Below, one piece after another: positions 20,120 through 30,639 of a stretch of 64,000 bases of DNA. The stretch is from positions 78,592,267 to 78,656,266 of the forward strand of contig NC_063161.1 of assembly GCF_023159225.1 (NCBI RefSeq), in the 5' to 3' direction. Position 1 is the stretch's first letter; every line of letters begins with the position of its first letter. Below the pieces are notes generated by a model. The model saw only the letters and a program-made list of their open reading frames with translations, made no database searches and was not told where the DNA came from. The position numbers were made by a program, and so were the translations under genes. This DNA is from Perognathus longimembris pacificus. Taxonomy: Eukaryota > Chordata > Mammalia > Rodentia > Heteromyidae.

Positions 20120-20290
20120 ACCCTGCCATGATTTACAAGCATTTCAACAGTGTTTGTATCTTCTTGGAAAGCGATTTGGCATGGACACTTTGTTGGTAGA
20201 ATCCTCCGAGACTGATCCGAAAACCACACCTTGTCTCCCTCGCGGAGATGTGCAGGAGGTGTTTACAAGCATGGAAAATTGCGGGGGGGG
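20120..20290. promoter_or_regulatory. Candidate conserved element
   Basis: Unique balanced-AT patch (CCATGATTTACAAGCATTTC, CTTGGAAAGCGATTTGGC, GTGTTTACAAGCATGG) ending at a G9 run. The words TTTACAAGCAT and GTTTACAAGCAT repeat about 135 bp apart. Confidence 0.4.
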
Positions 20291-20554
20291 GGCGGGTCAC
20301 CACTGGGACAGAGCTGATGTCAGCCCTGGGGAATTCCTACCCCTGAGACATCAAGAGAAAGGAGATGGCAAACAGAGGCTGCGGGGGTGGGGGTGGGAGC
20401 TGTGGACACGCTCCTCCCACTGCACCCCTTGTGGGAGAAAGGGCCCAGGTGGAGGCCCCCCCCCGCAAGCCAGGCTGGGACATCCCGGGCCCAGGCAGGA
20501 CGGACGAAAGCTGCCGGCTCCCAGCTCGGCCACAGCGAGCTTCTGGAAGAAAGC

Positions 20555-20715
20555 CTCCTTGCCAACAGCAAATTATTTAAAGCCCCATTTGTATCCTGCA
20601 GTATTTATGAGCGGAATGATACGGTGTCTGGGATTTGTTTGAAAAACGGACTCCAGATGTGTTAGTTCATTACTTGTGCAATTTGTAAAGAGGTTTAGTA
20701 CAAACGGGCGATGCA
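20555..20715. promoter_or_regulatory. Candidate conserved element
   Basis: Unique AT-rich patch: CAGCAAATTATTTAAAGCCC, GCAGTATTTATGAGCGGAAT, GTTAGTTCATTACTTGTGC, AATTTGTAAAGAGG. Repeat-free, with sharp edges. Confidence 0.42.
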
Positions 20716-20754
20716 TGTGGGGCAGGGGGAACGGGGCCCAGGCTGCCGCGGGTG

Positions 20755-20968
20755 GCGACAGGGCCTGCAGCCCAGCGCCTGGGCGCTGCCCCTGAGCTTT
20801 CCTGCTCAAGGCTGGCGCTCTACCACTTGGGCCATAACTCCATGTCTGGCTTTTTGGTGGGTTTATTGGAGATCAGAGAGGCTCACAGACTTTCCTGCCC
20901 AAGCTGGCTTTGAACTGCCATCCTCAGCCCTCAGCCTCCTGAGTAGCTGGGATTACAGGCCTGAGGCT
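20755..20968 (-). mobile_element. B1-Geo SINE
   Basis: CGCCTGGGCGCTGCCCCTGA, GCTGGCGCTCTACCACTTGG, CAAGCTGGCTTTGAACTGCC and GATTACAGGCCTGAGG. The Geo tail end is worn. Confidence 0.88.
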
Positions 20969-21415
20969 GCACTCTGGGTGTTGCTCTCCTCCCCTACCCC
21001 TCCGCCCCAGCCCCGCCCCCAGTCACCTGGCTTTGGGGACTGGCGAGGTGACCTGCAGCACTGAGGCAGGCGTCTTCCTGGGAAGCAGGCTGGCGTGAAA
21101 CGCACCAGTACTCTGCATGACTCCACGTGTGTGTGTGCTGCGTGCATGGGGCACAGTGGGAAACAGCCAGAAGAAGAGTTGGGGTTTGTGTCTGAGCCTG
21201 GCCCTGTGGGCAGCTCCTGCGGGAGGAGGAGTGGGGCCGGATGCCCCAGGATCACTCAGCTCCCTGGGGCCTGGGCTTGTTTATCCTCCTCCGGTCTCTG
21301 GGGAGTCCCTCCGGGCGAGCACCACGGGCTGGGTCGGGCCTGGAGGCTGCCAGGCTGGGGTGGCAGCCCCTCCCCCATGGCGCAGAAGCTCAGAGCCACA
21401 CGCCAAGGTGCACAG
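20969..21415. other. Unique GC-rich DNA
   Basis: Nothing recognised. Confidence 0.4.
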
Positions 21416-21416
21416 G

Positions 21417-21588
21417 TTCTGGTCCTGGGGCTTGAATTCAGGGCTTGGCCGCTGTCCCTGAGCTTTGGCTTTTCTTTTGGTGATTCATCGGAGATAGGAG
21501 TCTCACAGACTTTCCTGCCCAGGCTGGCTTTGATCTAGGACACTCAGATCTCAGCTTCCTGAGTAGCTGGGATGACAGGTGTGAGTCT
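21417..21588 (-). mobile_element. B1-Geo SINE, internally deleted
   Basis: The reversed Geo half jumps from CTGTCCCTGAGCTTTGGC to TTTTGGTGATTCATCGGAG, so the GCTCAAGGCTAGCACTC segment is lost. The B1 half is intact (CTCAGCTTCCTGAGTAGCTG). Confidence 0.88.
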
Positions 21589-21599
21589 TCCCGGCATTC

Positions 21600-21745
21600 A
21601 GGAATAGTCAAGCCAGGCGTGAGCCTGGGGGAGAAGGGAGACACTATCCCCAAAATAACTGCTAAAAGATAAGGCTTAGCAATATTGTGTCAGACTAGCA
21701 ATCATGGGGCTCCGAGTTCAAATCTCAATACCAAAAAAAAAAGGA
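21600..21745 (+). mobile_element. Old tRNA-like SINE relic
   Basis: GGCTTAGCAATATTGTGTCAG, then CCGAGTTCAAATCTCAATACC with a poly-A tail, matches a worn ID-type right end. Confidence 0.45.
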
Positions 21746-22200
21746 ATGCATTGAGACCGCTCCTGGAGGAGTCTGGGACCGGTGCTGTAGGACGCTGGCC
21801 GGGTGGTGGACTCACGGGGGCGGGAGGGGGGGCTCCCGGCCATCCTGGCTGCTCTGGTCCTCCGCTGTGCTGCAGCCTGGCCCTGAGCAGCCCGGCCCAG
21901 GAAGGGTTAAGTGCAGGCTCCCCGCAGCCGCAGGCCGCCTGATCCCCGAATCCTCTTTTAATTATTTTGTTCTGATGAGGGCGATGCTTGGCGTCTGCCC
22001 ACGGCTGCCCAGCTTCCGTGCGGGCCTCTGGGCCCCAGTGGACACCTCTCCTAGCCACACCATAAACAAGGCCATGCTCTGCCCAGAGGCAGGCTGGTGG
22101 CTCAGCCACGTCCGGTGGGCAGCTGGGCCTGGCCAGGACACCCTTACAGACTGAAGGTCCGGCAGGCCTGGGGTTGACCCCACCGGCGCCGATGCACAGA
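21746..22200. other. Unique DNA with small AT patch
   Basis: GC-rich, except for TCTTTTAATTATTTTGTTCTG near 21953-21975, which could be the core of a short conserved element. Confidence 0.35.
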
Positions 22201-22206
22201 ATGAGG

Positions 22207-22394
22207 CTTTTTCTTTTGTGTTCGTGGCTGGTGCTCTACCACTTGAGCCATGTCTCCAGCCGAGCTTTTTGCTGGTTAATTGGAGATGGAATCTTTCAGG
22301 CTTTTTCTCAGGCCAGGCTGGCTGCAAACCTCAGTCTTTAGATCTCAGTCTCTTGAGTAACTAGGATGACAGGCATGAACCACTATCACTGAAA
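22207..22394 (-). mobile_element. B1-Geo SINE, right end truncated
   Basis: GGTGCTCTACCACTTGAGCC, GGTTAATTGGAGATGGAATC, TTAGATCTCAGTCTCTTGAG and GATGACAGGCATGAACCAC. Confidence 0.85.
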
Positions 22395-22505
22395 TTGGCT
22401 TCTTCGGGAAGTTGTGGGTCTGAACTGGGGTTCCTGGTTGGGCACCATCAAACAGTAACAAGTTCTATGGGAGGCAGCTGTGGCAATATACTAAAATAGA
22501 CACAA

Positions 22506-22760
22506 AGCCAGGCGCCGGTGGCTCACGCCTGTCATCCCGGCTACTCAGGAGGCTGAGATCTGAGGATCATGGTTTGAAGCCAACCCTGGAAGCAAAATCC
22601 ATGACACTCTGACCTCCAATTTACCACCAAAAAAAAAAAAAAAGGAAGTGGCACTGTGGCTCCAGTGGTAGAGTGCTAGCCTTGAGCCAAAAAAAGCTCA
22701 GCGTCAGTCCTGAGTTCAAGCCCAGGACCAGCACAACAATGAATAAATAAAATAAACTAG
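22506..22760 (+). mobile_element. B1-Geo SINE, well preserved
   Basis: Starts GCCAGGCGCCGGTGGCTCAC, then GCTACTCAGGAGGCTGAGAT, GGAAGTGGCACTGTGGCTCC, GTGCTAGCCTTGAGCC; its tail is AATAAATAAAATAAAC. A poly-A has grown at the B1/Geo junction. Confidence 0.95.
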
Positions 22761-22929
22761 ATCCAAAACTCAATCCAGGCGGCAGGATGGTGTTGGCGGG
22801 GCGGGCAGGCGGAGCAGCATTTGGGCGCAGGAAGCAAAGGGTCTGTGGAAGAATGGGAGGAGAGCCGGGCTCAGCCTCCACTCGCTCACCTGAAAGTGCC
22901 CAAGGTCAGACAAGGCCAGTTACACACCG

Positions 22930-23296
22930 TGCTTTACTTTCTGGTGGTCATGGGGTTTGAACTCGAGCTTGCAAGCTCTGGTGCCACCCACCGCCCCTTT
23001 CAACTGGAGTTTTTTTTTTTTTTTTTTTTTATGATAAGGTCTCTTGCCTTTGCCCCCAGGCTGGTCCAGACCCGAATCTTTTTCTCATTCTTCTGTGTAG
23101 CTGGGATTGCAGCTGTGAACCATCAAGCTCTGCATTTTGGGGTAGAGATGGGATCTTGCTAACATTTTGGGATTTTTTGGGGGGGGGCGCTGGGCTGGCT
23201 TCAAGCCATGATCTTCCTGTTCTGTCCCAAATATATTATACCTGTCACCCCAAATAACTAGGATGACAGGTGTGAGCCACTGTGCCTGGTCATATG
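22930..23296 (-). mobile_element. Trimeric B1-B1-ID SINE
   Basis: On the minus strand: B1 (23296-23140; GTGAGCCACTGTGCCTGG end), second B1 (23130-23020; TAGCTGGGATTGCAGCTGTG) and a tRNA-like tail part (22995-22935; GGGGTTTGAACTCGAGC). A T19 tract lies at the junction. It is old and diverged. Confidence 0.6.
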
Positions 23297-23392
23297 ATAG
23301 ATGATCATCCTTTTCCTATCTCTCTTTCCTCCCCTTTATTCCTTTATTCTCTGCCCCCATTTATGTGCAGACTCTTCTCCATATTCTTTTAT

Positions 23393-23626
23393 TTCTGTCA
23401 GTCATGGGGTTTGAACTCAGGGCCTGGGCACTGTCTTTGAGCTTCTTTTGCTCAAGGCTGGTGTCCTACCACTTGAGCCACAGCTCCACTTCTGGTTTTC
23501 TGGTGGTTCATTGGAGATGAGAGTCTCACCATCTTTCCTACCCAGGCTGGCTTTGAACTTCCTTCCTCAGATCTCAGCCTCCTGAGGAGCTAGGGTGACA
23601 AATGTGAGCCACTGGTGCTGGGCCCT
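23393..23626 (-). mobile_element. B1-Geo SINE
   Basis: GTCATGGGGTTTGAACTCAG, CCACTTGAGCCACAGCTCC, GATGAGAGTCTCACCATC, CTCAGCCTCCTGAGGAGC; full length. Confidence 0.94.
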
Positions 23627-23917
23627 GTCCATATTCATATGGGGTCATTTTTAGGGCCTCTGAGCACAGCAACAAGCACAGAGGCTCAAATCTCTTCTAC
23701 AGAATGGTACAGCCCCCATACAGCCCCCCCCCATGTATACACCCATCCCCTGCACACTTTACCCCACCTCTCCTCAGTGACTAAGACGGAAGTACCTGTC
23801 AGGCTGTCATTCAGCATTGTTTAGGAGAATTCCAAGAAAAACAAAGTATCTCTGAGTGTCACTAGAGCTGCATTGTTATTTATAATGTTTTTTCCTCTCA
23901 GGCATTTTCTTTCCTTT

Positions 23918-24148
23918 TTCCTTTTTGGTTGTACTGAGTGTGAACCCCAGGGCCTTGTGCTGGCTTGCGCATGGGTGGTGCTCCACCACCTGAGCCACGC
24001 CTCCACCCTGCCTTTTTGCTGGTGCTTTTGAAGATGGCATCTCTCGGACTCCCTCCCCCACCCCCCATCCCCGCCCCAGAGCTGGCCTTGCACCACGACT
24101 CTCCAGATTTCAGCCTTTGGGATAATTAAGATGACCGGTGAGCCAAGG
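23918..24148 (-). mobile_element. Diverged ID/B1 composite SINE
   Basis: TTGTACTGAGTGTGAACCCC, GGTGCTCCACCACCTGAGCC, CCAGATTTCAGCCTTTGGG. It is more diverged than the Geo SINEs; the exact subfamily is uncertain. Confidence 0.6.
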
Positions 24149-24289
24149 CACTTGGACCTGGGCCTTTACAATGGGAGGTTGGTTGCATTTTCAACCGGAG
24201 GTTTTTGGATCTAGAGGGTGAGTGCGGAGCTGTGGCTTGGGTCCTAAAAATCCACGGGGAGAGGGGCGTGGAGCGGGGAGGAAGCAGCG

Positions 24290-24570
24290 CCGGCCGGCAG
24301 GGGGATCAAATTGAATAATATTTAGAAATCCTACGCATCTTTCCCGGATCCTCATTTATTAATAAGAGGGAGAAGGAAGGACGTGGGCTTGCTTTATTTC
24401 CTATTATTATTCAATTGGGATTGGATTTTTTTTTAATCTCATAATAAAGTGACAATTTCCATTTTGCCAGGCAATTCATTTTCACAAAATGGCCAGGGTC
24501 ATCACCCGCTTTGTACAAATCAACCATCCACGATGACTCAATCAATCCCACAAGCCCACTTTTCATAGCT
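24290..24570. promoter_or_regulatory. Strong candidate conserved element
   Basis: Repeat-free AT-rich island: CAAATTGAATAATATTTAG, CTCATTTATTAATAAGAGG, CTATTATTATTCAATTGGG, CTCATAATAAAGTGACAATT, GCCAGGCAATTCATTTTC, GATGACTCAATCAATCCC. About 280 bp, with no open frame across it. It abuts the G-rich minisatellite. Confidence 0.55.
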
Positions 24571-24593
24571 GGGTTTCTTTTTGAAGGCGGTGG

Positions 24594-25135
24594 GGTGAGG
24601 GTGGGGAGGAATGTGGTGGGAGGGATGGGGTGGGGTATTGTAGGAGGGGTGGATGGGGAGGGGTGGGATGGGGCGGGGTCAGGGGAGGGGTAGGGGTAAG
24701 GGTGTGGTGGGAGGGGTGGGGTGGGGAGGGATGAAATGTGGTGGGGAAAGGTATGGTGGGAAGGATGTGGTGGGAGGTGTGCAGTGGGGAGGGGTCAGGG
24801 GAGGGATAGGGATGGGGTGAGGTGAGGTGGGAGGGGTGTGGTGGGAGGGGTGTGGTGGGAGGGGTGGAATGTGGAGGGGTATGGTGTGGAGGGGCCAGGG
24901 GAGGGGGAGGGGATAGGGGTGTGGTGGGGTGGGGTAAAGTGGGAGGGTGGGGTGGGGAGGGGCCTGGCATTGGGGAGGGGCCTGGTAGAGAGGGGTGTAG
25001 TGGGGAGGGGTATTGGGGAGGGGTCTGGTAGGGAGGGGTGTGGTGGAGGGGTATGCAGGGGAGGGGGCCATGGGAGGGGGAAGGGAGAGGGTGTGGTGGG
25101 GAGAGGTGGGGTCTGCTGTGGTGGGGTGTGGTCGG
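24594..25135 (+). repeat. G-rich minisatellite (GGTGGGAGGGGTGTGGTG-like)
   Basis: About 540 bp of GTGGTGGGAGGGGTGTG-type units, period near 18-25 bp with local variation, strongly G-skewed. Many clustered G-runs make G-quadruplex formation plausible. The long Pro/His-rich frames on the minus strand are translated repeat. Confidence 0.9.
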
Positions 25136-26711
25136 CTCCCAGCTGGGTGTGAGGTGGACTTTTTAGCTGCTGAGGCAATGGCAGCTCTGACACCCGAGGC
25201 CTCCTGGGTGGGGTCAAGGCCTCTGTGGGCCTCTTGGGCCAGGCTGAGTGGAGGACCTCAGGACACAGGTGCTCTGGATGGGATCCAGGGTCTTGGATGA
25301 CTCCGTGGACCAGAGCTGAACTTTCTGGCTGTGTACTGTGTTCCCCCGGCCGGGCTGGGGTGTCCAAGGGTGACCCCGGTCTGTGTGGAAGAGAAGGGGG
25401 AGCCATGGTGTTTCCTTGGAATTCCCCCCCACAAGGGCAGCGGTGTATCTGGAAGTCTCTGCCCTCAGGCATGGCAGGCATTCCCGAGGCCCTGGGCTCG
25501 GGCCATCTTTTCAGCGTGGCCGTCCCTGGAGCCTCGGGGAGAGGACCCCCTGCAAGTGGAGCCCCAGACCCGCCCACCACAGCAGCCACATGGCCTCTGG
25601 TGCAGAGGCAGTGGGGGTGCAGGGAGAGATTCGACAGCGCCCCACTGGGAGTGGGTCACTGTGTGTCCATGCAGAGATTGAGTCCCTGGAGGCCCCTATT
25701 TTCTGCATTGCGCAGCAGAGGGAATTGAGGCACAGTGGCTGACTGGGCCAAGGCACGGGGGGCTGCCAGGCTCTGGTGATCTCCTCAGCTGCCGGCTGGG
25801 TGGGGGGCGGGGAGGTGGTCTGCGTGGCCACTGCTTTGCCCAGGATTGGCCGGCCTTTGGCGTGAGGCCGTCTGGTGTGACGGAAGGCAGGCAGTGCTGA
25901 GGGGGCTCGGAGGCAGTGGGGGCGGCCACGGGGGCCGGGGGAGGGCAGAGGAAGCCGCTCGACATCTTGAATTTCAGTAAATGTCAGATCGCAAGCGGCT
26001 TGGCCAGCCGTCACCTGAGCTCTTAGACCCACACAAAGCCAGGCCCGGGGAGCGCCTCTGGCTGGGACAGGGGAGGCCAGGAGGAGAGGAATGGCCTGGG
26101 GAGGTCCAGAAGGTGGGCCAGTAGACATTTTGCTCAGGCCCACCTGGGTGTAAACTATGGCTCCTTTCTGTCTCAAGCCTCAGTTTCCCCATCTGGAACA
26201 TGGGGAGAGGCTAGCTTCCCACCAGGAGCCCCTGGAGGCTTTATAGAGGAGTCTCCGGCAGCAGGAAGCCGTGGGCAGCAGGACTGGGGCCGTCCTGACC
26301 CCGGGGGTGGAGGCCAGGGTCTTGCCTCCATCTGCATCATGGCTCTGGGGACACAGCCGCTGTGCTGGGAGGACATCTACCTACCTCCATTGGGTTAGAG
26401 CACGCTTACCTCTTGTGTCCTGGCAGTTGTGAGTAGACGGTACTGGGTGTGGAGATGCCCCGGCCTGCACTGCACGCCCACCGTGGGGGCTGAGCACAGC
26501 CCTTCCTGCTCTCCTGTGGCTTGCCATGGGGCCTGAGTAGCGCTCACTGCCACCAGAAACTTCTTGCGGGGGGGGGGGGGTGCCTCCAGGCATTTAGAAT
26601 TTTCCAGAACCATGTGGTGGACCCCAGCCAAGTGCATGGACTCCACTCTAACATTGTACTTCATGTGAGAGCACCCAGTACCACCACTCACTACACACTC
26701 ACAATCACCCA
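25136..26711. other. Unique GC-rich DNA
   Basis: Mostly unique. It holds MIR core words at about 25700-25745 (GGGAATTGAGGCACAGTGGC) and 26165-26200 (CCTCAGTTTCCCCATCTGG), and a G12 run near 26569. Open frames here (for example 25225-25728) have no domain. Confidence 0.4.
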
Positions 26712-26855
26712 GGGCCTTCTCTTGCTGGCAAGGTGCTCTACCACCTGAGCCACACCTCCAGCTCTTCTTTCTCAGTTATTTCTAAAGACAGATCCTCTCC
26801 GAGAGTTTTTCCTGGGGCTGATCTCAGACCATGATCTGCCTTCGAGGCCCCAGCT
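26712..26855 (-). mobile_element. Old ID/B1-type SINE relic
   Basis: GGTGCTCTACCACCTGAGCC, CACACCTCCAGC, then GATCTCAGACCATGATCTGCC; heavily worn. Confidence 0.5.
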
Positions 26856-27050
26856 CTTCAGAATTCAGGTGTGTTTTTACATCTCACCTGGGGACCAAGA
26901 GCCTAAACGGAAAGGTAGGTGGGCACCCAGGCACCCCAGCAGCTGGGGAGGGTGACGAGTGGGCCCTAGCGAGGGGGTGATGGAAAGGAGAGGTTGAAGG
27001 AGGAGAGCAGGTCACGATTGCTCAGGGTGCCGGGTGAGGCAGCTGGGGAG

Positions 27051-27052
<2 letters not shown>

Positions 27053-27090
<38 letters not shown>
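27053..27090 (+). repeat. (GT)n microsatellite
   Basis: About 19 uninterrupted GT units. Confidence 0.97.
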
Positions 27091-27091
<1 letters not shown>

Positions 27092-27294
27092 ATCCAGCAC
27101 TCATAGACACCTGTGCAGAACACATAGGATCTGGGGGGTAGGGACCAGGGATCACCGGGCTGCAGGGAAGGGGTCACTGGATGGAGGTCGTGAAGGGAGG
27201 GGTGGGTGTGGGAGCTGCCCCGGAGCCATAGGGGCCCACAGGACTGTCCATGGACTCCACATAGTCAGCAGCTCTGCCCAGGCCACACGCCCGC

Positions 27295-27435
27295 CACAGG
27301 CGACATTGTTGACTGATAATTGTCCTGCTCCCTTTAGCCTGCGCTTTAATAAATTATTTATTTGAATTATTCACATGGAAATTTCAACATTATTAAAAAT
27401 TAACCAAGTTAAGTGAGTCCATGGGAAATAGCCCG
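27295..27435. promoter_or_regulatory. Candidate conserved element
   Basis: Unique AT-rich island: GACTGATAATTGTCCTGC, CTTTAATAAATTATTTATTT, GAATTATTCACATGG, CATTATTAAAAATTAACC. Sharp boundaries; no repeat signature. Confidence 0.5.
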
Positions 27436-27654
27436 GTAGCTCTTCCAGAGGGCACGGTGCTGCTGCCTGGGCAGGGAGCAGCTCCAGGGAAGTGGGGGGG
27501 GGGCAGCAGAGGTTAGGGACACAGCCCCCCACCCTCCCCTGCATCCCCTGGGCAGCCACAGTAGCTGGGGGATGTAGTTTCCATGACCACAAGCTGAGCA
27601 GCCTCAGGGAAGTAGCTACCGCTCTCTGGGCCTTTGCTACTAGGAGATACTGCT

Positions 27655-27860
27655 TTTTCTTTTTCTTCTGTGTAGGCCCTGGGGCTTGAACTCAGGGTTG
27701 GGCACTGTTCCTAAGTTTTTGTGCTCAAGGCTAGCACTCTACCACTTGAGCCACAGCGCCACTCTGGCCTTTTCTGTTGATGTGGTACTGAAGAATCAAA
27801 CCCAGGGCTTCACGCATTCTAGGCAAGCACTGGACCACCAATCCATACTCCCAGCCTAGT
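27655..27860 (-). mobile_element. ID-Geo (IDL-Geo) SINE
   Basis: CCCTGGGGCTTGAACTCAGG, GCTCAAGGCTAGCACTCTAC, GTTGATGTGGTACTGAAG, CTAGGCAAGCACTGGACC, CATACTCCCAGCC in reverse order. Confidence 0.92.
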
Positions 27861-27914
27861 GCTACTGTTAAAGAATACATTGTGTCAATTCATTATGTCC
27901 TAAGTACTGGTTAC

Positions 27915-28132
27915 TGTCTTTTGGCTATATTGGGATTTGAACTTAGATCTTACTTAGGCAAGCGCTCTACCACTTGAGCCACATGCCCACCCCCCCCACC
28001 CCCCGTTTTTTGCTTTAGTTATTTTCTGCTAAGGTCTCATGCTTTTTGTCTAGGTTAGTCTTGAACTGCTATCCTCCTATCTACACCTCCAGAGTAGCTG
28101 GAATTACAGGTGTGCACCACCATACCTGGAAA
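27915..28132 (-). mobile_element. B1-ID dimeric SINE
   Basis: A reversed ID-like part (GGCAAGCGCTCTACCACTTG) is followed by a reversed B1 monomer (GGTTAGTCTTGAACTGC, CCAGAGTAGCTGGAATTACA, GTGCACCACCATACC). The order matches the B1-dID type known in several rodent families. Confidence 0.75.
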
Positions 28133-28216
28133 ACACTGGTTCAGTTTTCAAATCTGTGGGAGCATCCAGTCCTAAGTTCCTCCTAAGTTCAGCATTGAGC
28201 TGCTGCTTGCCTTTTA

Positions 28217-28430
28217 TTTTGTCCATTGCGGTGCTTGAACTCAGGGCCTGGGCGCTATCCCTGAGCTCTTCTGCTCAAGGCTAGCCTCTACCACTTTGGG
28301 CCACAGCGCCACTTCTGGTTTTCTGGTGGTTCCTTGGAGCTAAATGTCTTGGACTTTCCTGCCTGGGCTGGCTTTGAACCTGAGTCCTCAGATCTCAGTC
28401 TCCCTGGTAGCTAGGATCCAGGCGTGAACT
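28217..28430 (-). mobile_element. B1-Geo SINE
   Basis: GGTGCTTGAACTCAGGGCCT, CTGCTCAAGGCTAGCCTC, CACTTCTGGTTTTCTGGTGG, GATCTCAGTCTCCCTGGTAG. Confidence 0.93.
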
Positions 28431-28479
28431 CTCCCAGGAGGGGCGATGACCCCACAGCGCGGTGTGGGTGGGTGGGGAG

Positions 28480-28600
28480 AATTACATCCCACAGAAACAA
28501 TATTTTACCATAATTGATGACATTGTGATTTTCTAGACAATGGATTGATTCATTTCGAGGGATTCCAAAGAAAATTGATTTTCAAGGAACTGGGGCCTGC
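28480..28600. promoter_or_regulatory. Candidate conserved element
   Basis: GAAACAATATTTTACCATAA, TTGATGACATTGTGATTTTC, GATTGATTCATTTCGAGGG, GAAAATTGATTTTCAAGG. It is unique and AT-rich. The last word is a near palindrome (GAAAATTGATTTTC). Confidence 0.5.
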
Positions 28601-29048
28601 TGCCGGGAGGCAGGCGGGCAGGGAGGAGGCCGGGGCAGGAGGGGGCGCAGCCTGCTCAGAGGTGTCACCGGTCTCCTGGCCTGGCTGAGGACTTAATTAA
28701 ACTTGCCTGGCCCCCCTAAACCTGGCCCAGGAGGCCGCAGCCAGGGGCGGCGCCGTGGGCTTGGGGAAGGGTCAGGCCGTAAGCAGGTGCCTGCCTGCCT
28801 TCTTGTTAATAAAATCACGGCCTCGCGCGGGCCCCTCATAAATGGTTATTGAAGAAAGCAAATAACTTCACGGGAGGGGGTGGGGGATGGGGTCCTCCTG
28901 GCCCCTGGGGGGGCAGCCCCCGCCAGCCCCTGCCTCCAGGACAGGGTGGGGAGCCCTGAGCCAGAGCCCCGCCATGTAATGAGTACCTGCAGGAAGGAAG
29001 GGGAGGGGGTCCCCTAAATATTGGGCCGGTTACAAATAGGAGAAGTAG
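28601..29048. other. GC-rich unique DNA with small AT patches
   Basis: GC-rich, with GGACTTAATTAAACTTGCC near 28690 and TTGTTAATAAAATCACGG, CATAAATGGTTATTGAAG near 28803-28870. These patches may be further conserved cores. Confidence 0.4.
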
Positions 29049-29049
29049 T

Positions 29050-29292
29050 GGGAGGCGGCTCCTGCCTGTAATCCCAGTGACTCAGGGGGCTGGGATCCGA
29101 GGATTACCAGTCAAAGCCAGCCCAGGCACCCAAATCTGTGGCTCTTATCTCTAATGACCCTGCAAAGCCAGAAGTGGAGCTGTGGCTCAAGTGGTAGAGC
29201 GCCAGCTTTGAGTGAAAGAGTCAAGGGAGGATGGGAGGTCCTAAGTTCAAGTCCTGGCACTGGGACAAAAAATACAAATAAAAAAAGAAAAA
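29050..29292 (+). mobile_element. B1-Geo SINE
   Basis: CTCCTGCCTGTAATCCCAG, GGCTCTTATCTCTAATGACC, GGAGCTGTGGCTCAAGTGG, CTAAGTTCAAGTCCTGGC and an A-rich tail. Confidence 0.93.
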
Positions 29293-29464
29293 GTGAGGCG
29301 AGCCTGGGGAGCTGGGGTCAAGCTGGGGTCCCTTGGGAATGCACATGGCAGGGGGGGGGCTCATCCCAGGGGTGCACTATTGGCCTACCTCGTCCCAAGT
29401 GCGTCAGGACAGGGGACCAGGCCCTGCGGCCTCTCCTAGTCCGGAAGCTGCCATCCTTTCTTGG

Positions 29465-29573
29465 CCTTTTTGTTGAGATGGGGAACTGCAGCCAGGGCAG
29501 TCCTCCGACCATGGGCCTCAAAATCTCCACCTGCACAGGCTGAGATTACAGGCGTGAGCTCCCGTACCAGTGG
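29465..29573 (-). mobile_element. Old B1 monomer
   Basis: GTTGAGATGGGGAACTGC, GGGCCTCAAAATCTCCACC, GAGATTACAGGCGTGAGCTC; 7SL-type monomer. Confidence 0.6.
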
Positions 29574-29799
29574 CAGATGGACGGGGGGGGGGTAGGGTGG
29601 GGGGACTGGATTCCCTGGGGTTTGCCAGCCGTGGGGCTCAGGGAGACCCTCTGTGCCTCGTCTTCCTGTACAGGAGGAAGGGCTGACTGCAGGCACCGCC
29701 AGGCTTGGGCTGTCTGTGGGCCTGGGGGCTCTGCAGAGCTGGAAGCCCTCAATGGCCTGAGAGGCCTTTGGGGGTGGGGGCTGGCTTCACCTCTGGGTG
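29574..29799. other. Unique DNA
   Basis: Unique, with a G10 run near 29583; nothing recognised. Confidence 0.35.
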
Positions 29800-30195
29800 A
29801 ATCTGGGTTTTTCAGCACAATTAGCCAGGTAATCAGGGTCAAGAGCTTCTGGCAAAGCGGACTTAGCACAAGGCGTGCGTGGCGTGGCGGATGTGGTCAA
29901 TAGAATGGATTTCCGTCCATGCCAGCGGCAGCACCGCGCCAGGCCGGGCTTGCAGGAGGCTGCGCAGGGGGTGGAATTCAGCTGCATCGCATCTCACCGT
30001 GGTGGGGCTGCACCCCGCCTTCCGCTCACATCCATTCCGGGGAGCTTGTCACGCGTTTCAGAGAATTCATTAGGGAAAGAAAACAAGGGAAATTTGCAGT
30101 TACTTGTCAACCCGACAGAGGAAGCACACAACGTGTGTCTCGTGTGTCTCAGAAGGAAGGACCGTGTCGATTTGGATGTGGATCTGACATTGGGG
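29800..30195. promoter_or_regulatory. Candidate conserved patches
   Basis: Two patches of balanced base composition, CACAATTAGCCAGGTAATC (29816) through GTGGTCAATAGAATGG, and CACGCGTTTCAGAGAATTC (30051) through TTGCAGTTACTTGTC. CpG dinucleotides are retained. A 172-codon frame (29875-30393) spans the region but has no recognisable domain, so the regulatory reading is preferred, weakly. Confidence 0.33.
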
Positions 30196-30639
30196 AATGG
30201 AGGGGACTGTGGGAGGATGAAGGGGTGTAGCACCCCTACCGGGGACCCAGAGCAGCCCCTGGCTCAGGCCGCACCCTGGGCATCGATGGACACCATGAGT
30301 TCAGGACGCCAGATGAGGTGGGGATCAGAGACGCAGCCAGGGCTGGGGGTGGGCCACACAGCAGAGGGCGTGGCTGGCTGGGCCTCCCTCTAAGTGCGAG
30401 GCCGTGGCTCTCACCTGGGGCTCCTCGTGTTGTATTGGGGGAGGTCGTGAGGGGAGCGTGGTCGGGTCCTGTCCTCCCCCACAGCTATGGCAGGTCGCGG
30501 GTGGGTGACATTGAAGGAGAAGCCGAAGGCGACGGTAGATTTCCATTACGCGGGTTTGCCGCTGGCTCCGCTCATGCATCCTGATAAAGCCTGGAGGAGT
30601 GTTCAATGTCACCCTCTTAAAAGCCTCATCACAGAGCAG

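Noticed and set aside
24563..25589. Long Pro/Thr/His-rich minus-strand frames
   Set aside because: They are translations of the G-rich minisatellite.
29875..30393. 172-codon plus-strand frame with a CLVCLRRK patch
   Set aside because: No known domain, overlapping alternative frames, and no splice or promoter context. It lies over a candidate conserved non-coding patch, so a real gene is unlikely but not excluded.
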